Positions 50,622-58,780 of a stretch of 64,000 nt of DNA are shown here, piece by piece. The stretch is taken from NCBI RefSeq assembly GCF_004134945.1, contig NZ_SBAP01000011.1, positions 1 through 64,000 of the forward strand, given 5' to 3'. The notes under the pieces are model-generated. The model was given only the letters and a program-made list of their open reading frames with translations, was not told the DNA's origin and made no database searches. This DNA is from Fusobacterium_C necrophorum_A. Lineage in GTDB: Bacteria; Fusobacteriota; Fusobacteriia; Fusobacteriales; Fusobacteriaceae. Position 1 is the first letter of the stretch. The number at the start of each line of letters is the position of its first letter. Position numbers and translations under genes: made by a program.

Positions 50622-51655
50622 CGAATGATTCCTCCTCCTACCACATAATTTTTATAAAATAGAACCAAATGTTGTCCGGGAGTATTGTGAGCATTCTTTT
50701 CAAAATAATGAAAAATGAATTCTCCCTGTTCTTCTTTCAGTTTTCCGAAAAAACCCGTACTCGAAAATCTCGGTCTGGCCAAGAGTGTCATGTCTTTTAA
50801 TTTCTCAAAAGGGAGATGTAAGACAATATCTTCCAGCTGAACTGTGTCTTTCATTAAAGATTCAAAGTTGCCCAGAGTAATTTCATTTTTTCCGGGATCA
50901 ATTTTGGTAATAAAACAAATTTCTTTTGTCTTAATCCCCAATCCTCTTCTCTGTCCTAAGGTATAGAGAGGGTAGCCCAAATGTTGTCCCAGAATGTTTC
51001 CCTTCTCATCTATAAAATTTCCTGCTTGTATTTTTTCGGCTAAATGTTTTTTTAGAAAACTTTGATATCCTTCCGGAGCAAAACAAATTCCTTGACTGTC
51101 TTTTTTTTCAGAAACAAATAAACCGATATTTCTAGCCAGTTCCCTCACTTCCGCCTTTTCGAGAGAAGCTAGAGGAAATAGGATGCTGTTTAATTTTTTC
51201 GGACTAAGTCGATATAGCATATAGCATTGATCTTTATGGATGTGGTGCTTCATTTCCAATAGGGTGGTATTACAAATATTCTTTCGGGAGACACTTGCAT
51301 AATGTCCTGTAGCAACATAGTTTGCTTTCTGCTTTTCCGCTTCTTGAAAGAGTAAATGAAACTTTACGCTATCATCGCAGAGAGGGCAAGGAGAAGGTGT
51401 TTTTCCTTTTTTCGTTTCTGTCAAATAATAGGAGATAATTTTCTCTTGAAATTCTTTTTCTAAAGAATATGAATAGAGAGTTAGGGAGAATTTGTCTGCA
51501 ATTTTTTGACAGTCTTGCAGCTCTTTTTCTGTAGCTGCTGTGTTATGGACGGAAAAATGAACTGCGATGACTTCATATCCTTCTTTTTGTAAAAGATAAG
51601 CGGCGACGGCGGAATCAACTCCGCCGCTCATCCCTAAAATTACTTTTTTTTTCAT
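50618..51655 (-). CDS. mnmA: tRNA-specific 2-thiouridylase MnmA
   Basis: This 345-residue protein has the PP-loop GMSGGVDSAVAAYLL at its N-terminus. The catalytic cysteine pair is in SPCPLCDDSVKFHLL and SQGICFAPEGY, with GHYASVS between. It thiolates U34 of Lys, Glu and Gln tRNAs. It starts nine bases after the antiporter gene and is translationally coupled to ligA. Confidence 0.95.
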   Translation of the reverse strand: MKKKVILGMSGGVDSAVAAYLLQKEGYEVIAVHFSVHNTAATEKELQDCQKIADKFSLTLYSYSLEKEFQEKIISYYLTETKKGKTPSPCPLCDDSVKFHLLFQEAEKQKANYVATGHYASVSRKNICNTTLLEMKHHIHKDQCYMLYRLSPKKLNSILFPLASLEKAEVRELARNIGLFVSEKKDSQGICFAPEGYQSFLKKHLAEKIQAGNFIDEKGNILGQHLGYPLYTLGQRRGLGIKTKEICFITKIDPGKNEITLGNFESLMKDTVQLEDIVLHLPFEKLKDMTLLARPRFSSTGFFGKLKEEQGEFIFHYFEKNAHNTPGQHLVLFYKNYVVGGGIIR

Positions 51656-51664
51656 AGTTTTCCT

Positions 51665-52939
51665 TTAATATCGAAAATATAGATATAAACTGGCAATAAT
51701 TAAATTTTCAATGGCAATCAAAGAACCGAACTTCATAAATTTCATAAAGTCAATCTTACATCCGGCTTTGGCCGCTGCTCCCACCGCCACAACGTTGGTA
51801 GCGGAGCCAAGCAAAGTGATATTTCCTCCTAAACAGGAACCGAAAGACAAAGCCCACCAAAAAATAGTAGTATCTCCGAGTGTCTGAAAACTTGGAATCA
51901 TAACTTGGATAATCTTAGACATCGTAGCTGCATTTGCCACGTTTCCAATGATAGAAGTAAAAATAGCGGAAAGCCAGGTAATAGAAAAAATAGCTAGGTG
52001 AAAATTTCCTTCTGTGGCTGTGATGAGATGTTCCCCAATCATTTTCATAATTTCCAACTCTTCTATTCCTTTTATCATCATAAATAATCCCATGAAAAAG
52101 AAAAGGGTTTCCCATTCCAGATTTTCTAAAATTTCTTTTGGCTTTCTTTTTGCCAAGACTACCAAATAGAAAGCTCCGGACGAAGAAATGACAGCCAAGC
52201 CTTTATTGATAAAATTATTTAAAATAAATCCCAAGATGACAAGAGAAAAAATGACACCGGCTAATTTTAAAAGACTCGGTTCTTTTAAAGTTCTGGAGGA
52301 ATCCAATTCCATAATACGAGCTTTTAATTCATTGCTGACTTTCATCTTTCTTCCATAGAAAAGATAAGTCGTCGTTAGCAAGGAAAGCATGGACAAAATG
52401 GAAACGGGGGCGGTATTCATTAAAAATTGATTGAAGTTTAGATGTCCCTCCGCACCGATGATAAGTTGTGTAGGGTCTCCAATTAAAGTTGCCAGACCAC
52501 CAATATTTGCCGACATGACCTCTGTGATTACAAAAGGAAAGGGATCCAATCGTAATTGTTTTGCCAATAAAATGGAAACAGGAGCCATCAATAAAATGGT
52601 AGTGACATTATCCAGAAAGGCGGAACAAGCGGCGGTAATAATTGCCAGAAGAATTATCAAACGGAAAGGCTCTCCATGAACTAATTGAGCCACTTTGATT
52701 GCAAACCACTGAAAGACTCCCGTTTCTGAAATAAGAAGAACGATGATCATCATTCCGATGAGAAGTAGAAGAATTTCCAATCTTTCCGAGATGGCTTCCA
52801 AGACCTTTTCTTGACTGATAATTCCCAATAAACTCATGGTCAATCCACCCAACATGGTTGCCCAAGGAGTGGGAATTTTTTCAGTAATAATACAATAAAA
52901 AACAGCTATGAAAATACATAGTGCTAATATTAGGAACAT
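51665..52939 (-). CDS. ArsB/NhaD (SLC13-like) ion transporter family permease
   Basis: This 424-residue membrane protein has about eleven helices. The family traits are SAFLDNVTTILLMAPVSILL, ANIGGLATLIGDPTQLIIG and, in the second half, GNVANAATMSKII with GGNITLLGSATNV. It could be a Na+/H+ antiporter or an anion transporter of the ion-transporter superfamily; no arsenic genes are nearby, so an ArsB function is not supported. It follows the EIIA-CBS gene by 14 bases. Confidence 0.88.
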   Translation of the reverse strand: MFLILALCIFIAVFYCIITEKIPTPWATMLGGLTMSLLGIISQEKVLEAISERLEILLLLIGMMIIVLLISETGVFQWFAIKVAQLVHGEPFRLIILLAIITAACSAFLDNVTTILLMAPVSILLAKQLRLDPFPFVITEVMSANIGGLATLIGDPTQLIIGAEGHLNFNQFLMNTAPVSILSMLSLLTTTYLFYGRKMKVSNELKARIMELDSSRTLKEPSLLKLAGVIFSLVILGFILNNFINKGLAVISSSGAFYLVVLAKRKPKEILENLEWETLFFFMGLFMMIKGIEELEIMKMIGEHLITATEGNFHLAIFSITWLSAIFTSIIGNVANAATMSKIIQVMIPSFQTLGDTTIFWWALSFGSCLGGNITLLGSATNVVAVGAAAKAGCKIDFMKFMKFGSLIAIENLIIASLYLYFRY

Positions 52940-52953
52940 TGCTATCCTCCTGA

Positions 52954-53883
52954 CTAAATATGTAAAACTTTTTTGATAATATCTGATCTTGTAATCATAC
53001 CACAGTATTTTCCGTTGTCAATGACATACAGACGATGGATTCCCTTATAAACCATAATAAAACAAATTTCCATAATCGGTGTTTTTCTATCAATTTTTAT
53101 CATTTTTTTATCTTTTCGATATAAGTTTTCAATGCTTGTCGTTTGCTCATGAATGAGATATTCTTCAAAGGGCTCTCCGACTGTTAAAAAATTTAAATCC
53201 CCCATCAATGAAAGATAATCCGGCATTCCATACTCAATCAATTCTCTTTCTGTAATTTCTCCCAAAAAAGTTCCGTCCGTATCAACGACAGGAAGTCCTG
53301 TTTTTTGCTCCAAAATAAATCTTTTGGCAACATTCTCCAAAGTATCTTCCGGATGAACGGGAATGATATCAGGGCTGAGAACATCTTCCGCTACAATTTT
53401 ATGACTGATTTCAATCCCTGTTTCTTCAATGTAATCAATCATTTTGGACGGATTTTTTTCTGTTTTCATTTTATGAAAGATTTCCGGGTTTTTCATGACA
53501 ATTCTGGAAATCGCACTCATGACTTTCAGAATGTTTTTATTTTTTAAAACATCGGAGATAATTAAAAAGACAACTGTGACTTCATCGAATTTATTGCTAG
53601 CTCCGATTTCCGCTAAAACAGGTTTTTCTAAGATGGCAATAGACACGATAAAGTCTCCAAAATTTTCAATTCTTGCATGAGGAATCGCCACTCCGTCTCC
53701 GATGCCGGTAGAAATTTCATGCTCTCTTTTTAAAACCATTTTTTGAATCAATGTTTCTTTTTCTTTTATGCTAGAATCTTTTGCTGCAATGCGGTGAATC
53801 ATTTCCTGAATGACTTCTTCTTTTGTTTCTTTCCGGATGTCCAGAAAGATAAATTGTGGGTGTAAATAGCTGGCAAATTTCAT
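52954..53883 (-). CDS. EIIA (fructose/nitrogen type)-CBS domain protein
   Basis: This 309-residue protein has an N-terminal PTS EIIA_2 domain (residues about 1-145) with phospho-accepting H69 in STGIGDGVAIPHARIENF. A CBS pair follows (about 165-309; VLSPDIIPVHPEDTLENVAKR, MITRSDIIKKVL). No EIIB or EIIC genes accompany it, so it is more likely a regulator than a sugar transporter subunit. CBS domains sense nucleotides. The gene sits 14 bases before an ion transporter, so it may control it; this is inference. Confidence 0.9.
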   Translation of the reverse strand: MKFASYLHPQFIFLDIRKETKEEVIQEMIHRIAAKDSSIKEKETLIQKMVLKREHEISTGIGDGVAIPHARIENFGDFIVSIAILEKPVLAEIGASNKFDEVTVVFLIISDVLKNKNILKVMSAISRIVMKNPEIFHKMKTEKNPSKMIDYIEETGIEISHKIVAEDVLSPDIIPVHPEDTLENVAKRFILEQKTGLPVVDTDGTFLGEITERELIEYGMPDYLSLMGDLNFLTVGEPFEEYLIHEQTTSIENLYRKDKKMIKIDRKTPIMEICFIMVYKGIHRLYVIDNGKYCGMITRSDIIKKVLHI

Positions 53884-53907
53884 AAATACCTATACCTCCC
53901 TTATATA

Positions 53908-53941
53908 TTTAAGAAAAGGCTGGAGAGATTTTTCCAGCCTT
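53908..53941 (-). terminator. Terminator of the coaE-fakAB operon
   Basis: AAGGCTGGA (53916-53924) pairs with TCCAGCCTT (53933-53941). On the minus strand TTTTCTT follows, just downstream of the fusion gene. Confidence 0.85.
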
Positions 53942-53952
53942 CCAAATGAATT

Positions 53953-56478
53953 TTAACGAATTTTAGAAATCATTCCGAAACCATAGACAGGTCCGCTGTG
54001 GGAACCGATTGTAGGACCGATTTCAAAACGACCTCGATGTTCTATTTTACGAGAATCTTCGGAGGTTTTTTTCAAAATATCTGCATTGTGTAATTCTTGA
54101 TTGCTTCCCCCCCAAGCAGTATAAAGAATAATGCTGTTTTTCTTTCCTTCATTCTTAATCAATTTTTCCATATAGGACAAAGCTCCTCTTTCCCCAATTA
54201 CTTTAGCTTCTAAGGTGACTTCTCCGTCTTCCAGTTTTAAAATAGGTTTTACCTTTAAGAGACCTCCAATGATAGAGGAAGCCCGCCCAATTCTTCCACC
54301 TTTTTGTAGATAGCTAATATCATTCACGGCAAAATATATTTTCATTTGATCTTGTAATTCATAAAGCTTTTCCAATACTGCTTTTGTATTAGCTCCTTCT
54401 TTTACTAATCTGGCAGCTTCTAACACTTGGTGAGCTTCTGCAAAAGTGACTGCCTTAGAATCCACAATATAAATTTCTTTCTCGTTTCCAATCATTTCTT
54501 TTGCAATTTTAGCAGCTTGTTGTGTACCGCTCAACTTACTGGATAGTAAAATAGTAATAATTGATTCATACCCCTTGTCAAATAAGTTTTGATATAATCT
54601 ATGTAATTCTGCCGGAGACGGTTGTGATGTTTTGGGTAAAATTTTTTCTCGCAAAATTCTATTCCAAAATTCTTTTCGAGTAATGGTAACCCCATCTTCA
54701 TAATTTTTATCTCCAATTTTTAAACGAAGCGGAATGATATGTATATCATAGCCTTTCATCAACTCCGGAGTTAAATCGGAAGCGGAATCCGTTACAATAG
54801 CGATTCTAGGTAGATTCGGATCTCTTTGTTCTATGTAGATGTAATAAGGATAATTCTCCTGTTTTGCTTCGAATTCTTGGTATCGAATACGAGAAGAATG
54901 TTCTTTCAAAGCTTTGATTCCTTCTTCTTCTTTGTCTTTTCCTAAAACGGCAAAAATGCTCAAACTATCTCGATTCAAATATCTGGCATAGAGTGTTTTA
55001 ATCAATGTGGCATTGTTTTTTGCTTTTTCCACAATTCTTCCATTGACCAGAGCAATGCAATCTCCTTTTTCAATCTCCAAATCATCTACTTTTGTATTTC
55101 TGGATGCCTTTGTAATTTCTATAGAATAGTTTCTAGCTAGTTGTTGTAATAAAATTTCCACAGATTCTTCTTTATGTTTTACAACATAATGCCCTTCCAA
55201 CATGGATTTTGTTTCAAAGACAATGACTTCTTTTTCAGAACGTTCCGCAGCCATTTTTGCGGAAGAGATGATATTTTTATTATTTGGCAGAATAATAATG
55301 GTTTTTGCATGAATTTTTTTCAAACCGGTTTCAATGTCCGAAACACTAGGATTTTTTGTCTGTCCCCCTACTAGGACGGCAGTAGCTCCATCTTCTAAAA
55401 AACGATTTCCTAAATCTATGTTATCAGCAATCGCAAAGTAGGCAATTGGAGTTGCATTTTCGCTTCGTAATAGAAAAGTTTCTGCCGGTGCTTTGGACAA
55501 ACCTTCCACTTGAGAAAGTTCCGCCTCCGTAACTAAAAGATTTCGGTGCTGAATTAACATATTTTCAATTTTAATATTATTTAAATTTCCTAAAGCGGCA
55601 GCAATTTCCAAAACTTGTCCGGGATGATTTGTATGGATATGTGTTTTTGTTTTTTTGGTTGTTTGAGCACAAACCATAGAGTCTCCCAAGGAACTTATTT
55701 TAGATTTATATTCTTCCAAAGGAAAATTGCCATTTTCAATGATAAATTCCGTACAATATTTAAAAGCAATTTCTTCTTCTTGAGCCATTTCCAGTTTGTC
55801 ACGTTTTACCGTTTTTGCTTTTGCAATTCTCGCTAAATCTTTTAGCATTTCCGGATCGGTAACGGACTTTTCAAATCCCTCCAAAACATAAAAAATACCC
55901 TTTCCTCCGGCATCCACAACTCCGGCTTCCTTCAATTTTGCAAGTTCATTCGGGGTATTTTCTACCGCCTCATTCGCTACGTTTTTTAGATGGACTAAGA
56001 ATAAAATGAAGTCATCCTGGGGACCTTGATATCTCATAGCAGCTTCCGCCACTTTTCGAATGACAGTTAAAATAGTCCCCTCCACCGGTTGACTTACCGC
56101 CTGATAGGCTTTATCTTTTGCCGCCATAAAAGCCTTTGCAGCAACTTCAATGCTAATTTCTTCTGTATTTTCCACTACAGACAAGAATCCCTGAATAATT
56201 TGTGATAAAATAGTTCCGGAATTTCCTCTGGCTCCCAATAGGATATTTTCAGAGACAATTTCGGAGAGCTCTTTCATATTGGGTTCGTGATCCAATTTGA
56301 CCAATTCATTTTCCACCGCCTGCAATGTCATGGACATGTTTGTTCCGGTATCTCCGTCCGGGACAGGATATACATTCAAATCATTTAAAACATCGGCATA
56401 TTTGGAAAGCCAACGGCTTGCTGCAATGAATAATTTGGTTAATCTCACTGCATTCAAGCTTTTTATTTCTATTTTCAT
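53953..56478 (-). CDS. Fatty acid kinase FakA-FakB single-chain fusion (DhaL/DAK2 + DegV)
   Basis: This 841-residue protein has a DhaL/DAK2 nucleotide domain at residues about 1-205 (VYPVPDGDTGTNMSMT with D41/D43, then GARGNSGTILSQIIQGF). The FakA middle and C-terminal region spans about 230-545 (MVCAQTTKKTKTHIHTNHPG). A complete DegV/FakB domain runs from 558 to the end (IAIVTDSASDLTPELMKGY, KTSQPSPAEL, GGRIGRASSIIGGLLKVKPI). In separate form FakA phosphorylates a fatty acid held by FakB, feeding acyl-phosphate into phospholipid synthesis. Here both partners are one chain. It is the last gene of the coaE-to-fak operon. Confidence 0.9.
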   Translation of the reverse strand: MKIEIKSLNAVRLTKLFIAASRWLSKYADVLNDLNVYPVPDGDTGTNMSMTLQAVENELVKLDHEPNMKELSEIVSENILLGARGNSGTILSQIIQGFLSVVENTEEISIEVAAKAFMAAKDKAYQAVSQPVEGTILTVIRKVAEAAMRYQGPQDDFILFLVHLKNVANEAVENTPNELAKLKEAGVVDAGGKGIFYVLEGFEKSVTDPEMLKDLARIAKAKTVKRDKLEMAQEEEIAFKYCTEFIIENGNFPLEEYKSKISSLGDSMVCAQTTKKTKTHIHTNHPGQVLEIAAALGNLNNIKIENMLIQHRNLLVTEAELSQVEGLSKAPAETFLLRSENATPIAYFAIADNIDLGNRFLEDGATAVLVGGQTKNPSVSDIETGLKKIHAKTIIILPNNKNIISSAKMAAERSEKEVIVFETKSMLEGHYVVKHKEESVEILLQQLARNYSIEITKASRNTKVDDLEIEKGDCIALVNGRIVEKAKNNATLIKTLYARYLNRDSLSIFAVLGKDKEEEGIKALKEHSSRIRYQEFEAKQENYPYYIYIEQRDPNLPRIAIVTDSASDLTPELMKGYDIHIIPLRLKIGDKNYEDGVTITRKEFWNRILREKILPKTSQPSPAELHRLYQNLFDKGYESIITILLSSKLSGTQQAAKIAKEMIGNEKEIYIVDSKAVTFAEAHQVLEAARLVKEGANTKAVLEKLYELQDQMKIYFAVNDISYLQKGGRIGRASSIIGGLLKVKPILKLEDGEVTLEAKVIGERGALSYMEKLIKNEGKKNSIILYTAWGGSNQELHNADILKKTSEDSRKIEHRGRFEIGPTIGSHSGPVYGFGMISKIR

Positions 56479-56502
56479 TCTTTCTTTACCTCCAAGTTTC
56501 TA

Positions 56503-57051
56503 TTAAAATCCGGGCGGGCTTACAACCCAAATAGCTTTTGTTTCTTTTGTGGAAGAATTTTTAAAACGATGTTGTTGGTTGGATTTAAAATACAAACTAT
56601 CTCCTTCCTTTAATTTGTAAACGGTATCATTGATATAGACTTCTAACTCTCCTTGTGTAATATAAATAAATTCTTCTCCGCTGTGGGAATAGGAATTTCT
56701 TCCACTTTCTCCTCCGGGACCAATTTCATACAAAATAGGTTCCATTGTCTTTTCAGCATGAGAAACTGTCAATAAAGCCATTTTTGTATTGGAATCTCTA
56801 CTTTCAATATACTTGATATTTTCTTTTTTTACAAAATCAACATTTTTTTGAACTTCATCATCTTCAATCAAATAGCTGACTCGAACGTCCAAAGCAGTTG
56901 CTATTTTTTTTAAATTTTCAATAGAAGGAGATGCCTTCCCCTGCTCAATTTGAGATAAGAAACTTGCAGATAAATCGACCTTTACTGCCAATTCCCTTAA
57001 AGATAAACTTTTTTCATTTCTGCTTTTCTTAATTTTTTCCCCGATACTCAT
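56503..57051 (-). CDS. XRE-cupin transcriptional regulator
   Basis: This 182-residue protein has an N-terminal XRE helix-turn-helix (SLRELAVKVDLSASFLSQIE, residues about 16-35) and a C-terminal cupin (residues about 105-180; HSGEEFIYITQGELEVYIND and HRFKNSS). This is the architecture of PuuR/SutR-like regulators, in which the cupin binds a small ligand. It starts three bases after cinA and lies 24 before the FakA-FakB gene, so it may control lipid genes of its own operon; that is inference. Confidence 0.9.
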   Translation of the reverse strand: MSIGEKIKKSRNEKSLSLRELAVKVDLSASFLSQIEQGKASPSIENLKKIATALDVRVSYLIEDDEVQKNVDFVKKENIKYIESRDSNTKMALLTVSHAEKTMEPILYEIGPGGESGRNSYSHSGEEFIYITQGELEVYINDTVYKLKEGDSLYFKSNQQHRFKNSSTKETKAIWVVSPPGF

Positions 57052-57054
57052 TTT

Positions 57055-58263
57055 TCACATTTCACACCCTTTAGTTAAAATTTGAAAAAGGCTTACTAAG
57101 GCCTCTAAAACAGTACGTTTTCGAATTTGTTGTCGATTCCCGTGAAATTGTTTCTTGATAATATAAGTTTTGTCCAAAACACGAATCCCTATGTAAACAA
57201 GTCCAACAGGTTTTTCTTCGCTTCCACCTCCCGGTCCTGCGATACCGGTAGTGGAAATGGCTACTTCTGTAGAAAGTCCCAAAAGCATTTCTTTTACCGT
57301 ATTTTCACTGACGGCTCCATAGTAGTCCAGAGTTTCTTTTTGAACTCCGAGTCGTTTTTGTTTTGCTTCATTATCATAGGAAACGATAGCTTCATAAAAA
57401 ACGTCCGAAACTCCTGCTAAACGAACAAAATGGTCTGCAAGCAGTCCACCGGTACATGATTCTGCAAGAGATATTTTCCAATGTTTTTCTTTTAAATATT
57501 CTACAATTTTTTCTTCTATTTTGACAGAATCTTCTCCAATAATAAAATTGCCTATGATATTATATATCTTTTCTTTGATTTTTTCCACTTTATTTTTTTT
57601 GGAAGCATCCGTTTGCATACGGATTAAGATTCCGTAATTTTTTACCAGAAATTCGTAGAAAATTCCTTCTTCCTGAAAACAATTTTTTACCCGGTTTTCC
57701 AGAATTGATTCGGGAATTCCGTAGGTAACAATATCTTTGATATAAATTTCCTGTTTCCAATTTTTTTCTTGGATAAAATAAGATAAAAATTTAGGGAACA
57801 TGTCATAAAGTTCTCTGGGAACTCCCGGAAAAGCCGCAATTTTATCGAGATAGATAGCAGGAGCCATACCCACAGAATTTTCAAAGGAGATTGCTCCTTC
57901 CGGTTTTTCGACTTCTTTTGTATTCATTTCTAAAATAGGGAGACCTCGAGAGGCAAATTTTTGATGTAATACTTTCAATTCTTCCGCTTCCACAATCATT
58001 TTTTTCCCTAAAAAATCAGCGACAGCTTCTTTGGTAATATCATCCAAAGTGGGACCTAAACCTCCCGAAAGAATTACAAGATCCACACGAGGGTGGCAGA
58101 ATTGAAGAGCATCTATGATTTCTTCTTTGATATCCCGAACTGTCATTTTATAAGGTAATTCAATTCCCACTTTATTTAATTCTTCCGCCATATATAAGCT
58201 ATTGGTATCCACCATAGCCCCATTTAATAGTTCCGTACCTACCAGAATACAAGCTGCTTTCAT
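57055..58263 (-). CDS. cinA: CinA family nicotinamide-nucleotide amidase / ADP-ribose pyrophosphatase
   Basis: Two domains are present: an N-terminal MoCF-like domain (CILVGTELLNGAMVDTNS, LSGGLGPTLDD) and a C-terminal PncC amidase domain (SLAESCTGGLLADHF, STTGIAGPGGGS). It recycles nicotinamide mononucleotide. The start is ATG 58263 (MKAACILVG), seven bases from AGGAGGG; the ATG at 58269 is too close to that site. This gives 402 residues. It sits between pgpA and the XRE-cupin gene. Confidence 0.95.
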   Translation of the reverse strand: MKAACILVGTELLNGAMVDTNSLYMAEELNKVGIELPYKMTVRDIKEEIIDALQFCHPRVDLVILSGGLGPTLDDITKEAVADFLGKKMIVEAEELKVLHQKFASRGLPILEMNTKEVEKPEGAISFENSVGMAPAIYLDKIAAFPGVPRELYDMFPKFLSYFIQEKNWKQEIYIKDIVTYGIPESILENRVKNCFQEEGIFYEFLVKNYGILIRMQTDASKKNKVEKIKEKIYNIIGNFIIGEDSVKIEEKIVEYLKEKHWKISLAESCTGGLLADHFVRLAGVSDVFYEAIVSYDNEAKQKRLGVQKETLDYYGAVSENTVKEMLLGLSTEVAISTTGIAGPGGGSEEKPVGLVYIGIRVLDKTYIIKKQFHGNRQQIRKRTVLEALVSLFQILTKGCEM

Positions 58264-58275
58264 AAGCATTCCCTC

Positions 58276-58779
58276 CTAGAAAAAAATAGTCCAAAGACAA
58301 ACCAATAAAAAGTTTCCGATAATTCCTGCCAAAAAATCATCCATGACAACACCAATCCCCATTTTTAAATGTTGAGATTTATCAATGGGTCCCAATTTGG
58401 TAATATCGAAAAAACGAAAAATCAGAAAGGCTAAACCGATTGCCCAAAGAGTTTGTGAAATACCAACGGGATTGATAAAAGCTAGGGTAGTCAAATATCC
58501 TAAAACTTCATCAATCACAACAGATTGAGGATCTTCTTTTTGAAAGATTTCTCGTTCACAAATATCTGCCACATAGACAGATACTGCAAAAAATGTCATT
58601 AAAAAGATAAAATAAAAAGAATTATACATCAGGATATTTGGGAAAATTTTTCGTAGATAACATAGTAAAAGATAGAAAGGAATGGCTCCTAAGGTTCCGA
58701 AAGTTCCCGGAGCCTTTGGAAAATCTCCCAAACCAAACCATGTGCCTAAGCTTCGAATTCTTTTTAATCGTTTGTCCAT
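58276..58779 (-). CDS. pgpA: Phosphatidylglycerophosphatase A
   Basis: This small membrane phosphatase has the family pattern GTWFGLGDFPKAPGTFGTLG near the N-terminus, the VVIDEVLGYLTTL motif, and late DDFLAGIIGN. It removes phosphate from phosphatidylglycerol phosphate. ATG 58779 (MDKRLKRIRS) is preferred to ATG 58800 because GAGGTG lies before it; this gives 167 residues. The gene begins one base after the U32 stop. Confidence 0.93.
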   Translation of the reverse strand: MDKRLKRIRSLGTWFGLGDFPKAPGTFGTLGAIPFYLLLCYLRKIFPNILMYNSFYFIFLMTFFAVSVYVADICEREIFQKEDPQSVVIDEVLGYLTTLAFINPVGISQTLWAIGLAFLIFRFFDITKLGPIDKSQHLKMGIGVVMDDFLAGIIGNFLLVCLWTIFF

Positions 58780-58780
58780 A

